From contig CAYXVU010000143.1 of the NCBI GenBank assembly GCA_964468725.1, forward strand, positions 1 to 15,941: 15,941 bases of DNA, read 5' to 3'. The notes beneath the pieces are model-generated. The model was not told the DNA's origin. It did not search any database and saw only the letters and a list, made by a program, of their open reading frames with translations. Of this stretch, positions 7,340-14,364 are shown piece by piece. This DNA comes from CAYXVU01 sp964468725. GTDB lineage: Bacteria; Acidobacteriota; Blastocatellia; UBA7656. The first letter of the stretch is position 1; each line of letters starts with the position of its first letter. Made by a program: the position numbers and the translations under genes.

Positions 7340-8539
7340 ATGAGCCAACTCGTCTTACACAATGCACAAGTCGTCCTCAATGACCGCATCCAACGCGGCG
7401 GCGTAGGGATTCGGGAACAGCGAATTGCTGATGTTTTCAACCACCATGACGCGCCCGTCGGGCTGAGCGCAAGCGAAAAGGTTGATCTCGCCGGACAGTA
7501 CCTTGCGCCGGGTATGATTGATATTCACTTACATGGCTCGGTTGGCATTGATGTGCAGAACACCGATGAAGAGGGGCTAAAGCGACTTTCGGAGTTCCTG
7601 CTGGCAGAAGGCGTGACCGGCTATTTCGCCACCTTTGTGCCAGCCGATGATGATGGTTACCGACGCGCGATGGCGACCGTCGAAGCCTGCATCGAAGCCT
7701 CTTGCGACTCACCCCTTGCGCAAGCGCGAATTCTCGGCATCCATTTCGAAGGGCCGTTTGTCAGCGAACAACGTTGCGGCGCACTGCAACGTCGCCATTT
7801 CAGAACCTATGACGGCAATCCGCACAGGCTCGAAATTTTTATCGGCCACCGAACCAATCCTTCACCGCTTGCCTATCCGCGACTGATGACGCTTGCGCCG
7901 GAAATCCCAGGCGGAATCGAATTGACGCGCACGCTTTCAGCAAGCGGCGTGCGCGTCTTCATGGGTCACACGCAAGCCGATCCAGAGACGCTCGACCGGG
8001 CATTGGCAGCGGGCGCATATCATATTACCCATTTCCCGAATGCGCTCGATTCGCTGCATCATCGCCGTCCCGGCGCGGTCGGGTGGGGGCTGGTGCACCC
8101 GGAGGTCACGATGGATTGCATCGCCGATTTTCATCATGTCCACCCGCTGATGTTACAGTTGATGCATAAGGCAAAGAGCGCAGCTCGGCTCGCCCTCATT
8201 AGTGACGCGATCATGCCAACGGGTTTGGGTGACGGCGAATACATGGTATGGGGCGATAAGATTTCGGTAGCCAATGGGAAGACTGCGCTCGTCGAAGGCG
8301 CAGCGCGCGGCGCGATAGCCGGTTCGGTCATCACCATGCGTGAGGCGTTGAAGAATTTCGTTAGCCTTGGAGTACCGCTTCCTGAAACGGTTCGTATGGC
8401 GACCGAGACGCCCGCCCGCGCTGCCGGTATCGCCGACCAATACGGTTCGATTGAAACAGGCAAGCGGGCAGACTTGATCGTCTTTGATGACAATTTTCAA
8501 GTGCATTCGGCGATACGGGACGGCTTGGTTGTACGATAG
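7340..8539 (+). CDS. nagA: N-acetylglucosamine-6-phosphate deacetylase
   Basis: A 399-aa amidohydrolase that removes acetate from GlcNAc-6-phosphate to give glucosamine-6-phosphate. This is a cytosolic step in recycling peptidoglycan and using chitin-type sugars. Visible motifs: PGMIDIHLHG with H63-x-H65; GIHFEGPF with the metal ligand E137; FMGH at H210; ITHFPNALDSLHHRRPG with H231 and the substrate-loop region; ISDAIMPTG with the catalytic D289; and a C-terminal GSIETGKRADLIVFD typical of the amidohydrolase fold. Length is close to E. coli NagA (382 aa). ATG 7340 gives the usual family N-terminus (LVLHNAQVV). An in-frame GTG at 7322 overlaps the PAP2 stop (GTGA) and has GAAGG seven bases before it, so a start seven codons... 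six codons earlier with translational coupling is possible. No nagB, nagK or sugar transporter is adjacent, so the wider pathway lies elsewhere. Confidence 0.93.
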   Translation: MSQLVLHNAQVVLNDRIQRGGVGIREQRIADVFNHHDAPVGLSASEKVDLAGQYLAPGMIDIHLHGSVGIDVQNTDEEGLKRLSEFLLAEGVTGYFATFVPADDDGYRRAMATVEACIEASCDSPLAQARILGIHFEGPFVSEQRCGALQRRHFRTYDGNPHRLEIFIGHRTNPSPLAYPRLMTLAPEIPGGIELTRTLSASGVRVFMGHTQADPETLDRALAAGAYHITHFPNALDSLHHRRPGAVGWGLVHPEVTMDCIADFHHVHPLMLQLMHKAKSAARLALISDAIMPTGLGDGEYMVWGDKISVANGKTALVEGAARGAIAGSVITMREALKNFVSLGVPLPETVRMATETPARAAGIADQYGSIETGKRADLIVFDDNFQVHSAIRDGLVVR

Positions 8540-8654
8540 CCGTTCGTCTTTTGGTGTGATCGAAAGCAGGTTCGCCACAGCGGCATAAAGAACAAAGGGA
8601 CAGCGAAGAGTGGCGCTTCATGGTCGCAGAACGCCAGATATAAATTCACGCGGT

Positions 8655-9191
8655 TTAGAATGGCTCTTTATGAGGCCGTAATACGGCGTCAATTCGCTCG
8701 TTTCCAGTGGGATAGTCCGCCCCCTCAAGACTAGCCCCCGCAGCAATCAATTCTTCGATGATGCAAAGTTGCTCGCCTCTGGGTTCGTTGATTGCTGACC
8801 AGACAGCCGTACCGAGAACCGTCCCGCCGTACATATTGCGGGGCTCCATCGGCAGGTTGCGGCGAATCAGCAGCCGCACCGTTTCCAGTTGCCCGCGATT
8901 CGCCGCCCAATGGAACCCGCTCAATCCTGTGCGGGTTCCTGCTGACCCATCAACGCCCTGCTCTAGCAAATAATCGGCAACGCCAGTGCAGCCCAGAAAA
9001 CAGGCACAGGTTAAGGCTTCTTCGAGCGCTGCCGGTTCATCAGCAAACAATCCTTCTTCGTACCACTCGATGATAGGACAGCGGCGGTCATTAGCAGGCG
9101 AGTCGTCGGTAAACAGCAGCTCAAGGCGTGAAAAGTCACCGGCCTCAAGCCCCTGAACGGCATCCCGGAATCGTGATAAATCCTCTCTCAT
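8655..9191 (-). CDS. Small ankyrin-repeat protein
   Basis: A 178-aa soluble protein without signal peptide or membrane helix. After an acidic helical N-terminal part (1-50) come about three ankyrin repeats: roughly 55-85 (GVADYLLEQGVD), 88-121 (GFHWAANRGQLETVRLLIRR) and 122-157 (IIEELIAAGASLEG). These mark it as a protein-binding scaffold; partner and role are unknown. Start chosen at ATG 9191 because GGAGG sits five bases before it. An earlier in-frame ATG at 9203 would place that GGAGG inside the coding sequence. The gene begins 38 bp after the stop of the S9 peptidase gene on the same strand and may be cotranscribed with it. It converges on nagA, with a 115-bp gap in which I see no clear terminator. 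Confidence 0.8.
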   Translation of the reverse strand: MREDLSRFRDAVQGLEAGDFSRLELLFTDDSPANDRRCPIIEWYEEGLFADEPAALEEALTCACFLGCTGVADYLLEQGVDGSAGTRTGLSGFHWAANRGQLETVRLLIRRNLPMEPRNMYGGTVLGTAVWSAINEPRGEQLCIIEELIAAGASLEGADYPTGNERIDAVLRPHKEPF

Positions 9192-9196
9192 AAGCA

Positions 9197-9201
9197 CCTC
9201 C
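9197..9201 (-). promoter_or_regulatory. Shine-Dalgarno of the ankyrin gene
   Basis: GGAGG on the minus strand, five bases upstream of ATG 9191. It decides between this start and the ATG four codons upstream. Confidence 0.75.
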
Positions 9202-9229
9202 ATTATCGTTGCCCTTCGCTGTTTCCGGG

Positions 9230-11239
9230 CTAATTCGCCTTCGCGCTATCAGCCGCTATCTCGCCCCAAATCCAGCGGCTGAACCAATCATAGTTGTGCT
9301 CCATTACGGCGCGCATCTGTTTGGGTTTGTTAATCCCATGGCCGAAGCCTTTGTAGACGATCAGTTTCACCGGCACGCCGCGATCTTCGAGGGCTTGATG
9401 CAATTCATAAGCGTTCGGAATCGGCACACGCCTATCGAATTCGCCGTGTTGGATTAAGGTCGGCGTCTTGGCATTTTTCACATGCGTCATCGGCGAAGTC
9501 TTCGCGTAAATTTCCGGATCATCCCAAGGCGTCGCTTTCAAATACTGGCGGGTGAAGGGTGGAATGTCAGTGCTCACATAGTAAGTAACCCAATTCGAAA
9601 TCCCCGCGCCGACCGACACCGCTTTGAAGCGATCACTAAAGGTTGTGATGTAAGCAGAGATATAGCCGCCTTGACTCCATCCCATCGCGCCGACCCGGTC
9701 TTTATCAACAAAGCCACGCGCAATCAGATGGTCAACGCCGGAGATGACATCCCAATAGTCGCCGACGCCGAGATTGCGGACGTTGAGCGAGCGAAACTTC
9801 TCTCCGTATCCGGCAGAGCCGCGATAGTTCGGTCGCAAGATCACCGCGCCTTTGGCGGCAAACATCTCGACGGGATAGTAGCGATCCGCCGATACAATTG
9901 CCCGATCAATCCCCGTCGGGCCGCCGTGAATGACGACAAGCAGCGGATATTTCTTTGAGGCATCGAAATCCGCAGGCTTGATCAGAATCCCTTCGATGAG
10001 CGTGCCATCCGTAGACTTCCATTCGATCACTTCGCGGGTGGCAAGTTTGAAGTCTTTGATCTGCTCGCTCATCGCCGTCAGTTGTTTGGGCTGAAACGAG
10101 TTGACATTAGAAACGCAGACTTCCGCGAAATCCTTATCGTCTTGCTTCAAAAAGGCCGTCTGTTTGAAATCGCGGGTGAAAGAGAATTGACCATAAACCA
10201 ATTTGGCAGGTTGGCTGACCGTGTCAATCGCTTTGGTTGACGGATTCAAGCGGAAGAGATGTGCATACGTCTTCTGTGCGCCCGAAAAATAAATGCCATC
10301 GGGCGACCACGCAATCAGCCCCGGGTTTTCGTCAAAGGCTTCTGAAAGCAGGTGCGGCGTGCCGCCGTCTGCGGCGACAACAGCAATCAACAAATTTGCA
10401 TAGTAGAAAAACTCGCGTCCGTTGGCGGTCGTATAGGCGATCTGCTTGCCGTCAGGCGACCAGACCGGATTGTTATCCGGGCTTGGCGTATCGACGATCT
10501 TCTTGATGGACTTGTCGCTGACCGTCAGCACATAGATGTCGGAGCTGTGGCTGGATTCAAGGTCTACGTCTTTCGACGCTGAAAACGCAATCCGAGTTGA
10601 ATCGGGCGACCACGACGCGCCGCCAACGGTAAAGCTTGTGCCTTCGGTGAGACGCTTCGCTTCCGGTCGTTCGGACTTCGCATCGGTGGGAACTTCAATC
10701 ATCCACAGATGCGTAAAGGTGTAGTCGCTTTTGACGACTTCGTAATCGCCATATTTTTCTCTGCGATCTTTTTGCGCTTTGGTTTCCGGCTCGCTTGCCG
10801 TAAACGCGATGCGCCGACCATCGGGCGACCACTCAAACCCGTTGATGCCGGTTTCAAAATTCGTCAACTGCACGGCTTCGCCGCCAGTCGGAGCAATTAA
10901 ATAAATTTGCCGCTTGCCATCGCGGTCGGAGATAAAGGCAAGGCGTTTGCCATCAGGCGACCACGCTGGGCTGCTGCTCGACTTCTTCGCATTGGTCAGT
11001 TGATAGCGTTCGCCGGTCGCAGTGACGGCAATCCAGATTTCGCCTTCGAAGCTGTTCTCTTTCCAGTCGGTCTCCTGTACTTGATAGGCCACATAGCGAC
11101 CATCGGGTGAAATGCGCGGCCCGCCCGCGCTCTGGAAATCTATCGCCTGCTCGATGGTTGGAACGCGATTACTGCTGGCAAAAGCCAATTGCACGAGTGT
11201 GAGAAGAAGCACGAAAGTGAATACTTTGACCTTCATCAT
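9230..11239 (-). CDS. Secreted S9-family prolyl-oligopeptidase-type serine peptidase
   Basis: A 669-aa protein with a signal peptide (about residues 1-22, MMKVKVFTFVLLLTLVQLAF then ASS). A beta-propeller follows, made of PD40-type blades with repeated WSPDG-x-x-I/L-A-F/Y motifs (at least six between about 40 and 320). The C-terminal half is an alpha/beta hydrolase of the prolyl oligopeptidase family: GGPTG oxyanion region at about 439, GWSQGG with nucleophile S522, GEFDRRVP with D602, and GFGHG with H634. The order Ser-Asp-His and the propeller lid fit acylaminoacyl- or dipeptidyl-peptidase-like S9 enzymes that cleave short peptides, here probably in the periplasm. Start chosen at ATG 11239 because AGGAGG lies six bases upstream; ATG 11236 is also possible. 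The catalytic triad looks complete. The ankyrin gene follows 38 bp downstream. Confidence 0.92.
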   Translation of the reverse strand: MMKVKVFTFVLLLTLVQLAFASSNRVPTIEQAIDFQSAGGPRISPDGRYVAYQVQETDWKENSFEGEIWIAVTATGERYQLTNAKKSSSSPAWSPDGKRLAFISDRDGKRQIYLIAPTGGEAVQLTNFETGINGFEWSPDGRRIAFTASEPETKAQKDRREKYGDYEVVKSDYTFTHLWMIEVPTDAKSERPEAKRLTEGTSFTVGGASWSPDSTRIAFSASKDVDLESSHSSDIYVLTVSDKSIKKIVDTPSPDNNPVWSPDGKQIAYTTANGREFFYYANLLIAVVAADGGTPHLLSEAFDENPGLIAWSPDGIYFSGAQKTYAHLFRLNPSTKAIDTVSQPAKLVYGQFSFTRDFKQTAFLKQDDKDFAEVCVSNVNSFQPKQLTAMSEQIKDFKLATREVIEWKSTDGTLIEGILIKPADFDASKKYPLLVVIHGGPTGIDRAIVSADRYYPVEMFAAKGAVILRPNYRGSAGYGEKFRSLNVRNLGVGDYWDVISGVDHLIARGFVDKDRVGAMGWSQGGYISAYITTFSDRFKAVSVGAGISNWVTYYVSTDIPPFTRQYLKATPWDDPEIYAKTSPMTHVKNAKTPTLIQHGEFDRRVPIPNAYELHQALEDRGVPVKLIVYKGFGHGINKPKQMRAVMEHNYDWFSRWIWGEIAADSAKAN

Positions 11240-11245
11240 GCGAAA

Positions 11246-11251
11246 CCTCCT
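11246..11251 (-). promoter_or_regulatory. Shine-Dalgarno of the S9 peptidase gene
   Basis: AGGAGG on the minus strand, six bases before ATG 11239. It rules out the longer frame starting at 11272, which lacks such a site and would bury the signal peptide. Confidence 0.8.
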
Positions 11252-11343
11252 GAGAAAGAACAGTGGTGGCAAGGAATCTGCGGACCGGGCCGGTTAGGTG
11301 ATCGGCAAATGCCGCGTGACGCGCTTTTCTTATGATCGCTAAT

Positions 11344-11363
11344 CTCCTGCAACAACGCAGGAG
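11344..11363. other. Perfect 7-bp hairpin between the TPR and peptidase genes
   Basis: CTCCTGC (11344-11350), loop AACAAC, GCAGGAG (11357-11363). It lies 17 bases past the TPR stop codon. No U-run follows it on either strand. It could be a transcript-end stabiliser, a weak terminator, or part of the control region for the peptidase gene. Confidence 0.5.
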
Positions 11364-11380
11364 CGAAAAAGTGCGGCGAG

Positions 11381-11692
11381 TTAACTGAGCAATTCAATCG
11401 CTTCTTGGATTTCGCTCAGGGTGCGCTGGTCGCCTGCCTGTTTGGCGACTTCCAGACCGCGATGATAGACTTCGCAGGCCTCTTGCGTTCCCCCTGTACG
11501 GGCAAGTAGACGACCCAGTTGGTAATAGGTGGCAACATAGCTTGGATCGCGGGTCAATACCTCACGCAACTGCGCGAGCGCTTCCGGCGTATTGCCTGCT
11601 TTTTCAAGCTCCAACGCGAGCGCATAGCGTGAAAAGGAGTCATTCGGATCAGCAGCTACGAACTCTTCGAGTAATTCTTTGCGCGATTTCAT
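11381..11692 (-). CDS. Small TPR-repeat protein
   Basis: A 103-aa soluble protein. It is made almost wholly of tetratricopeptide-type helix pairs: about 17-50 (SRYALALELEKAGNTPEALA, then QLREVL) and about 51-84 (YYQLGRLLARTGGTQEA, then EVYHRGLEVA), with a final helix to 102. Such proteins are usually adaptors for protein-protein contacts; the partner is unknown. ATG 11692 is used as start; a TTG codon directly precedes it, and no clear Shine-Dalgarno is visible. A possible 32-codon membrane ORF ends 12 bases upstream. The gene lies downstream of the rplS terminator, so it needs its own promoter or readthrough. Confidence 0.8.
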   Translation of the reverse strand: MKSRKELLEEFVAADPNDSFSRYALALELEKAGNTPEALAQLREVLTRDPSYVATYYQLGRLLARTGGTQEACEVYHRGLEVAKQAGDQRTLSEIQEAIELLS

Positions 11693-11704
11693 CAAGAGAC
11701 AATT

Positions 11705-11803
11705 TCACTTGCGATACGACCGCAGGCCGTGCCAATAAAACGCACAGACCAATGCCAGCAACGCAACGGTATAAATCAGGACGAAGAGAGAAGTGTATTT
11801 CAC
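11705..11803 (-). CDS. Possible 32-aa single-helix membrane protein
   Basis: A short frame from GTG 11803 to TGA, 32 residues. It has a short polar start (KYTS), a continuous hydrophobic stretch at about 6-22 (FVLIYTVALLALVCAFYW) and a basic end (LRSYRK). This is the classic shape of a small inner-membrane protein with its C-terminus in the cytosol, and it loosely recalls CcmD-type peptides, but I cannot name it. It ends 12 bases before the TPR ATG, which suggests cotranslation. An in-frame TAA lies just upstream of the GTG, so the frame cannot be longer. Weak points: a GTG start, a poor AGGG site about 11 bases upstream, and a location only 30 bp after the rplS terminator, which leaves little room for a promoter. 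Confidence 0.4.
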   Translation of the reverse strand: MKYTSLFVLIYTVALLALVCAFYWHGLRSYRK

Positions 11804-11830
11804 CGGTTTGGCTTACCCTTCACGACCCTC

Positions 11831-11874
11831 TATAAAAACAGCGCAGGCAGGCCGAACGGTTCGACCTGCCTGCG
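11831..11874 (-). terminator. Rho-independent terminator of the ffh-rplS operon
   Basis: On the minus strand, 13 bases after the rplS stop, a perfect 10-bp G+C-rich stem (plus-strand arms 11842-11851 CGCAGGCAGG and 11865-11874 CCTGCCTGCG) is followed after four bases by UUUUU (plus-strand A-run 11834-11838). The loop contains a further short CGAA/TTCG pairing. There is no T-run on the plus side, so it works in one direction only. Confidence 0.92.
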
Positions 11875-11887
11875 TCAGAGATTCAAA

Positions 11888-12334
11888 TTACGATTCGCTT
11901 GCGGTCTGCGTGTCAAGGCTTTCAGCCGGTGCCGGTTTGACAACGACCGAGGCGGTAACAGCAGCGGCATTCGCTTGTGCCGTTGCGCGCGTATCGCGCT
12001 CGCGGATGCGGGCTTTTTTACCGCGCAGTTTCCGCAAGTAGTAGAGTTTGGCGCGACGCACGCGGCCACGGCGCACAACGTCAATGCGATCAATCACCGT
12101 TGCATGCAGAGGGAAGATACGCTCGACCCCGACGCCAAAGCTAGTTTTGCGAACCGTGATGGTTTCGCGCACGCCCCCATGCTTACGCGCAATGACGACG
12201 CCTTCGAATGCCTGAATGCGCTCTTTATCGCCTTCTCTGATTTTGACGTGAACCCGTACGGTATCGCCGGGTTGAAAATTGGGAATGTCTTTGCGTAGTT
12301 GATGATCTTCTACGGATTTGACGACTAAGTTCAT
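11888..12334 (-). CDS. rplS: 50S ribosomal protein L19
   Basis: A 148-aa ribosomal protein located at the 30S-50S interface. The core is standard: residues 17-50 (DIPNFQPGDTVRVHVKI, then QAFEGVVIARK) and 66-112 (GVGVERIFPLH, VVRRGRVRRAKLYYLR, KKARIRE). L19 is usually about 115-120 aa; here an extra Ala/Thr/Ser-rich tail of about 33 residues follows the conserved end. GAGG seven bases before ATG 12334 serves as ribosome-binding site. It is the last gene of the operon, 12 bp after trmD, and is followed by a strong terminator. Confidence 0.97.
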   Translation of the reverse strand: MNLVVKSVEDHQLRKDIPNFQPGDTVRVHVKIREGDKERIQAFEGVVIARKHGGVRETITVRKTSFGVGVERIFPLHATVIDRIDVVRRGRVRRAKLYYLRKLRGKKARIRERDTRATAQANAAAVTASVVVKPAPAESLDTQTASES

Positions 12335-12346
12335 GACCCTACCTCG

Positions 12347-13102
12347 TTAGCTGATCTCTTTTGTGTTATCAATCTCTTGCAAAACTTCTTCAATCTCGCG
12401 CTGTTGAGCAGCAGAAAAAGTTCTGTCTTTTATCAAATCGGGGCGACGTTGCAAAGTCTTCTCTAACGCTTTGCGGCGTCGCCACTTCTCAATCTCTTGG
12501 TGATGGCCGCCGAGCAGCACCTCCGGCGCTTGCCATTGGCGAAAGCTGGCCGGTCGCGTGTAGTGCGGGTAATCCAACAAGCCGTTGACAAACGAATCGC
12601 GCGCGGCTGACTCTTCGCAGCCGAGCGCGCCGGGTAACAATCGCGTGACGGCATCGACTATCACCATCGCTGGAATTTCACCGCCTGATAGCACGTAATC
12701 GCCGATTGAAATCTCATCTTCGATCAAATGCTCGACGACGCGTTCATCTACCCCTTCGTAACGCCCGCAAATCAGTATCACCTGCTGGTCTGTCGCCAAC
12801 TCGGCGGCAACCTGTTGAGTGAGGAGGCGACCTTGCGGCGACAGCAAGACGACCTTGGCTCGCTGCGGTATCGCTTCTTGCAAAGCTTCGACGGCACGAA
12901 ATAGCGGTTCAGGCTTCATCACCATGCCTGCGCCGCCGCCGAAGGGCCGATCATCCACCTGACGATGTTTGTCGTCCGTGTAGTCACGCAGGTCGTGCAA
13001 GCGAACTTGAATCAGGTTGGACTCAATCGCGCGGCGAATAATTCCAAATTCAAAGACCCCCCGGAACATCTCCGGAAAAATTGTGATGATGTCGAACTGC
13101 AT
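12347..13102 (-). CDS. trmD: tRNA (guanine-37-N1) methyltransferase
   Basis: A 251-aa SPOUT-class enzyme that methylates G37 next to the anticodon with S-adenosylmethionine, preventing +1 frameshifts. The trefoil-knot SAM site is clear: LSPQGRLL (87-94), ICGRYEGVDERV (111-122) and ISIGDYVLSGGE (131-142). D169 matches the catalytic Asp known in E. coli TrmD. The N-terminus MQFDIITIFPEMF and the RPFGGGAGMVMKP loop (52-64) are family hallmarks. Full length. No clear Shine-Dalgarno precedes ATG 13102; the 77-bp spacer from rimM contains degenerate heptad repeats, so coupling to rimM is not direct. Confidence 0.97.
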   Translation of the reverse strand: MQFDIITIFPEMFRGVFEFGIIRRAIESNLIQVRLHDLRDYTDDKHRQVDDRPFGGGAGMVMKPEPLFRAVEALQEAIPQRAKVVLLSPQGRLLTQQVAAELATDQQVILICGRYEGVDERVVEHLIEDEISIGDYVLSGGEIPAMVIVDAVTRLLPGALGCEESAARDSFVNGLLDYPHYTRPASFRQWQAPEVLLGGHHQEIEKWRRRKALEKTLQRRPDLIKDRTFSAAQQREIEEVLQEIDNTKEIS

Positions 13103-13107
13103 AAGCT

Positions 13108-13179
13108 AGTCATCAGCGGCCAATGATGAGTGACCAATCGTTTTGCACCATCCGCGACGACCAATCGCTGGCCATGTCC
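13108..13179. repeat. Degenerate heptad repeat between rimM and trmD
   Basis: In steps of seven from 13108 the plus strand reads AGTCATC, AGCGGCC, AATGATG, AGTGACC, AATCGTT: alternating AGnnnnC and AATnnTn units. GACCAATCG occurs twice (13132-13140 and 13159-13167). The block fills nearly the whole spacer inside an otherwise tight operon. Seven-base periodic intergenic repeats are known in cyanobacteria (STRR); relation to those is not implied. Confidence 0.5.
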
Positions 13180-13722
13180 TTATAAATCTAATAACCCTTC
13201 CGGCGGCGCGATAGTTATGCGTCCATTTTCGACATCAACAACGGTACAGATCTCATCCGCAAAAGGCACTAACCGCTCGCGTCCATCTGCTCCGCGAATC
13301 ACCAGAACATCGGTTGCACCAGTTCGGAGCAGGCTTACGACCTCTCCGACCGGAGCGCCCGCTACCGTTATCACCTCCGAGCCGATCAGTTGATATTCGA
13401 AGAACTCATCGGCATCAAGCGGCAAGGCATCGGCTTGAGATATAACCAACCGACCGCCAACCAACGAACCGGCTGCCGTCATCGTGTCATAGCCGACAAA
13501 TTTCAAGATCACCCGGTCTTTATGAAACCAAGCGTCTTCGACAACCAGCGAAAGCCGCCCGTTATTGGGCATCCACACCGTCACCTCTTCAAGCGATTCG
13601 AAACGTTCCGGAAAGGCCGTCTCAATATCACATGCCACTTCGCCGCGTATACCGCGCGCCTTTACGATGCGGGCGATGACCACATCTTCACTGTCCACTG
13701 GTTGATCGCCGGATCGGGACAC
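13180..13722 (-). CDS. rimM: Ribosome maturation factor RimM
   Basis: A 180-aa two-domain protein that binds ribosomal protein S19 and helps mature the 30S head and process 16S rRNA. The N-terminal RimM barrel (about 12-98) shows IARIVKARGIRGEV and later VGGRLVIS. The C-terminal PRC-like barrel starts at about 105 with DEFFEYQLIG, followed by PVGEVVSLLRTGATDVLVIR, then G and LVPF. The start is GTG at 13722, which shares one base with the khpA stop codon (TAGTG), so translation is probably coupled to khpA. Order and spacing fit the conserved operon. Confidence 0.95.
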   Translation of the reverse strand: MSRSGDQPVDSEDVVIARIVKARGIRGEVACDIETAFPERFESLEEVTVWMPNNGRLSLVVEDAWFHKDRVILKFVGYDTMTAAGSLVGGRLVISQADALPLDADEFFEYQLIGSEVITVAGAPVGEVVSLLRTGATDVLVIRGADGRERLVPFADEICTVVDVENGRITIAPPEGLLDL

Positions 13723-13967
13723 TATTCCAAAATTTCCAATACGAAGCGCTTCTTCAGTTTCATACCCGCTGCGCGTAAGAGGGTTCGCATGGCGCGAGCT
13801 GTACGACCCTGTTTCCCGATGACTTTGCCGAGGTCTTTCGGTGCGACGCGCAACTCAATCACCACCGTTGCGTCGCCATCTACCTCCTTGACCGTTACTT
13901 CATCAGGATAGTCCACCAGAGCTTTGACAATCGCCTCGATCACATCCCGTAATGAAACGTCGCTCAT
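13722..13967 (-). CDS. khpA: KH-domain RNA-binding protein KhpA (YlqC type)
   Basis: An 81-aa single KH domain with the GxxG loop G51-K-Q-G54 inside GKVIGKQGRTARAMRTLL. It is an RNA-binding protein; in Gram-positive bacteria KhpA works with KhpB in RNA-based regulation and cell-division control. The location between rpsP and rimM is the family's typical place. Start chosen at ATG 13967: AGGAG lies four bases upstream, and the protein then starts at the usual point, whereas the longer frame from 14018 adds 17 Arg-rich residues with no family match. An 8-bp inverted repeat could pair with this ribosome-binding site (see 13969-14040). Confidence 0.93.
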   Translation of the reverse strand: MSDVSLRDVIEAIVKALVDYPDEVTVKEVDGDATVVIELRVAPKDLGKVIGKQGRTARAMRTLLRAAGMKLKKRFVLEILE

Positions 13968-13968
13968 A

Positions 13969-14040
13969 CGTCTCCTTCTCAGATCATTTGTAGTGATAGA
14001 CGCGGAGCGCAGCCGCAAACACTCTGGTTTTCAGGAGACG
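13969..14040 (-). promoter_or_regulatory. Inverted repeat that could occlude the khpA ribosome-binding site
   Basis: In the minus-strand transcript CGTCTCCT (14040-14033) is perfectly complementary to AGGAGACG (13976-13969), which contains the khpA Shine-Dalgarno and ends one base before the ATG. The loop is 56 bases and lies wholly in the rpsP-khpA spacer. The pairing is seen; a regulatory role is inferred. Confidence 0.4.
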
Positions 14041-14064
14041 CTGCCTGCTGGCACAACGATGTTG

Positions 14065-14319
14065 CTACGACTCTTGGGTCGCGGCGACAGGCTGTTGGTT
14101 CATCAGGCTGCGAACCTGCTCCGATGGCTGTGCCCCGTGCTCTAGCCAGTAATTCATCCGCTCCCGATCAATCTTCACATCAGCCGGACTGGAACAAGGG
14201 TTATAGTAACCAAGTGACTCGACGTAGCGACCATCGCGTTTGGATCGCTTCTCTGCAACTACGATACGATAAAAGGGCTTCTTCTTCGCCCCCATTCTGG
14301 TCAATCTAATCGAAAGCAA
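14065..14319 (-). CDS. rpsP: 30S ribosomal protein S16
   Basis: An 84-aa ribosomal protein needed for 30S body assembly. The N-terminal half is diagnostic: IRLTRMGAKKKPFYRIVVAE, then RSKRDGRYVESLGYYNP. Length is typical. The start is a TTG (14319-14317): GGAGG sits exactly six bases before it, the protein aligns with the family from there (short MLSIRL instead of MAVKIRL), and no ATG or GTG is available in frame before the conserved region. A rare start codon in a highly expressed ribosomal gene may lower its translation. It lies 120 bp after ffh and 97 bp before khpA. Confidence 0.96.
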   Translation of the reverse strand: MLSIRLTRMGAKKKPFYRIVVAEKRSKRDGRYVESLGYYNPCSSPADVKIDRERMNYWLEHGAQPSEQVRSLMNQQPVAATQES

Positions 14320-14325
14320 AATACA

Positions 14326-14330
14326 CCTCC
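14326..14330 (-). promoter_or_regulatory. Shine-Dalgarno fixing the TTG start of rpsP
   Basis: GGAGG on the minus strand, six bases before TTG 14319. Confidence 0.8.
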
Positions 14331-14364
14331 AAATGGCTTACCTATTCTCAAAATTCCGTTTATC

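Noticed and set aside
10290..11110. Recurring short DNA string (ATCGGGCGACCAC and variants) as a possible repeat array
   Set aside because: It encodes the WSPDG motif of successive beta-propeller blades in the S9 peptidase, so protein structure explains it.
11729..12298. 189-codon plus-strand frame opposite rplS
   Set aside because: Antisense to L19 and crossing the operon terminator; no family likeness.
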